Shown: piece by piece, positions 11,205 to 11,977 of the stretch | Position numbering within the stretch: the stretch's first letter is position 1 | Layout of the letters: every line of letters starts with the position of its first letter | From: Bacteroidales bacterium | GTDB lineage: Bacteria > Bacteroidota > Bacteroidia > Bacteroidales > WCHB1-69 | Direction: 5' to 3' | Length of the DNA: 11,977 nt | NCBI GenBank assembly: GCA_017964755.1 | Contig: JAGCRI010000014.1 | Span: 1 to 11,977 of the forward strand | The notes under the pieces: model-generated | Database searches by the model: none | The model's input: only the letters and a program-made list of their open reading frames with translations | Told to the model about the DNA's origin: nothing | Program-made: the position numbers and the translations under genes

Positions 11205-11977
11205 ATGTCAAACGTAGATTTTAACCAATTATTAGAAGCAGGTTGTCACTTCGGACACTTGAGAAGAAAATGGAACCCGGCAATGGCGCAGTACATCTTC
11301 ATGGAGAAGAACGGTATTCACATCATTGACCTCCACAAAACGATAACAAAATTGGACGAGGCTTGCGCAGCCGCACGCCAGATAGCGAAATCAGGCCGCA
11401 AGATCTTGTTTGTCGCCACTAAAAAACAAGCGAAAGAAACAGTTACAGAACTCGTTAAAAACGTAGGAATGCCTTACGTTACAGAACGTTGGCCTGGCGG
11501 TATGCTCACCAACTTCTTCACAATCCGCAAGGCTGTCAAGAAAATGTCGAACCTCGACCGTCTGATTGAAGGCGACCAGTTCAAAACCCTGTCAAAACGC
11601 GAACAGCTGCAGCTTCACCGCGAAAGAGCAAAGTTGGAGAAGAACCTCGGTTCAATTTCCGACCTTACACGTCTCCCGGCCGCTGTCTTCGTGGTTGATA
11701 TTCTGAAAGAACATATCGCTGTCGCCGAAGCGCGCAGACTCAGTATCACCACTTTCGCTATCGTTGATACCAACTCAAACCCGAACCTCATCGACTTCCC
11801 GATTCCGGCAAATGATGACGCTTCAAAATCCATCTCTATTATCGTTAAGGCTGTTTGCGATGCTATCGCCGAAGGTCTCGAAGAGAGAAAAATGGACAAG
11901 GAGAATTACTCTGAAGAAAATGAGGATGAGTACGATGCCGTTGAACGCACCGAAATCATCGATGATGATGACGACGA
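11205..11977 (+). CDS. rpsB: 30S ribosomal protein S2 (uS2), 3' end outside the window
   Basis: S2 binds the small subunit late in assembly, and S1 docks near it where present. The frame is open from ATG 11205 to the window edge: 257 codons seen, no stop. Family segments are LLEAGCHFGHLRRKWNPAM, YIFMEKNGIHIIDLHKT, ILFVATKKQAK, YVTERWPGGMLTNFFTIRK, LTRLPAAVFVVDILKE and IVDTNSNPNLIDFPIPANDD. After the core (ending around EGLEERK) comes a strongly acidic tail (EENEDEYDAVERTE, then IIDDDDD) that is still open at the edge. Bacteroidota S2 proteins usually have a variable charged tail, so this is expected in kind. In many Bacteroidota tsf follows, but that would lie outside the window. Confidence 0.97.
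   Translation, partial: MSNVDFNQLLEAGCHFGHLRRKWNPAMAQYIFMEKNGIHIIDLHKTITKLDEACAAARQIAKSGRKILFVATKKQAKETVTELVKNVGMPYVTERWPGGMLTNFFTIRKAVKKMSNLDRLIEGDQFKTLSKREQLQLHRERAKLEKNLGSISDLTRLPAAVFVVDILKEHIAVAEARRLSITTFAIVDTNSNPNLIDFPIPANDDASKSISIIVKAVCDAIAEGLEERKMDKENYSEENEDEYDAVERTEIIDDDDD

Overview
The window looks like a Bacteroidales-type Bacteroidota chromosome. Support comes from Bacteroides-like ribosomal proteins, TAnnTTTG -7 promoter boxes, weak or absent Shine-Dalgarno sequences, a giant secreted protein with SBBP, PKD and SprB repeats ending in a type IX secretion (gliding-motility-associated, CHU_C) C-terminal domain, and a fragment of a Bacteroides-style Rhs core.

Layout. Positions 1-2130 are an AT-rich accessory stretch. 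It holds three short unrecognised membrane or secreted proteins on the + strand, separated by Rhs debris: a truncated Rhs core at 776-931, and a second trace near 1435-1497 sharing a 12-bp exact (about 18-bp imperfect) direct repeat with the first. This looks like the worn tip of an Rhs/polymorphic-toxin locus whose core and toxins are gone and whose small downstream genes, perhaps immunity-type, remain. A hairpin terminator (2094-2124) closes it. Next comes xpt (xanthine phosphoribosyltransferase, +), with its own -7 box and a very short leader.

From 2976 to 9991 the minus strand carries prs, a ThiL-family gene 3 bases downstream of prs, and then a 1631-residue surface protein. A hairpin plus T-run separates the last two and runs straight into a -7 box for the large gene. 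From 10138 the + strand carries rplM-rpsI-rpsB, divergent from prs; rpsB runs off the window end. A 10-bp stem-loop lies in the rpsI-rpsB gap.

How the genes fit together. prs makes PRPP, xpt uses it for xanthine salvage, and rplM/rpsI/rpsB are translation genes. The large protein is probably exported by the type IX system and kept at the cell surface.

The two most notable points are these. The ThiL-family protein is intact and full length but has lost most of the acidic motifs expected for Mg-ATP and thiamine-phosphate binding, so it may be a pseudoenzyme. In the large protein, three of the five SprB repeats carry a matched pair of extra cysteine positions. No new defence or mobile system can be shown; the Rhs remnant region is the closest thing to one.
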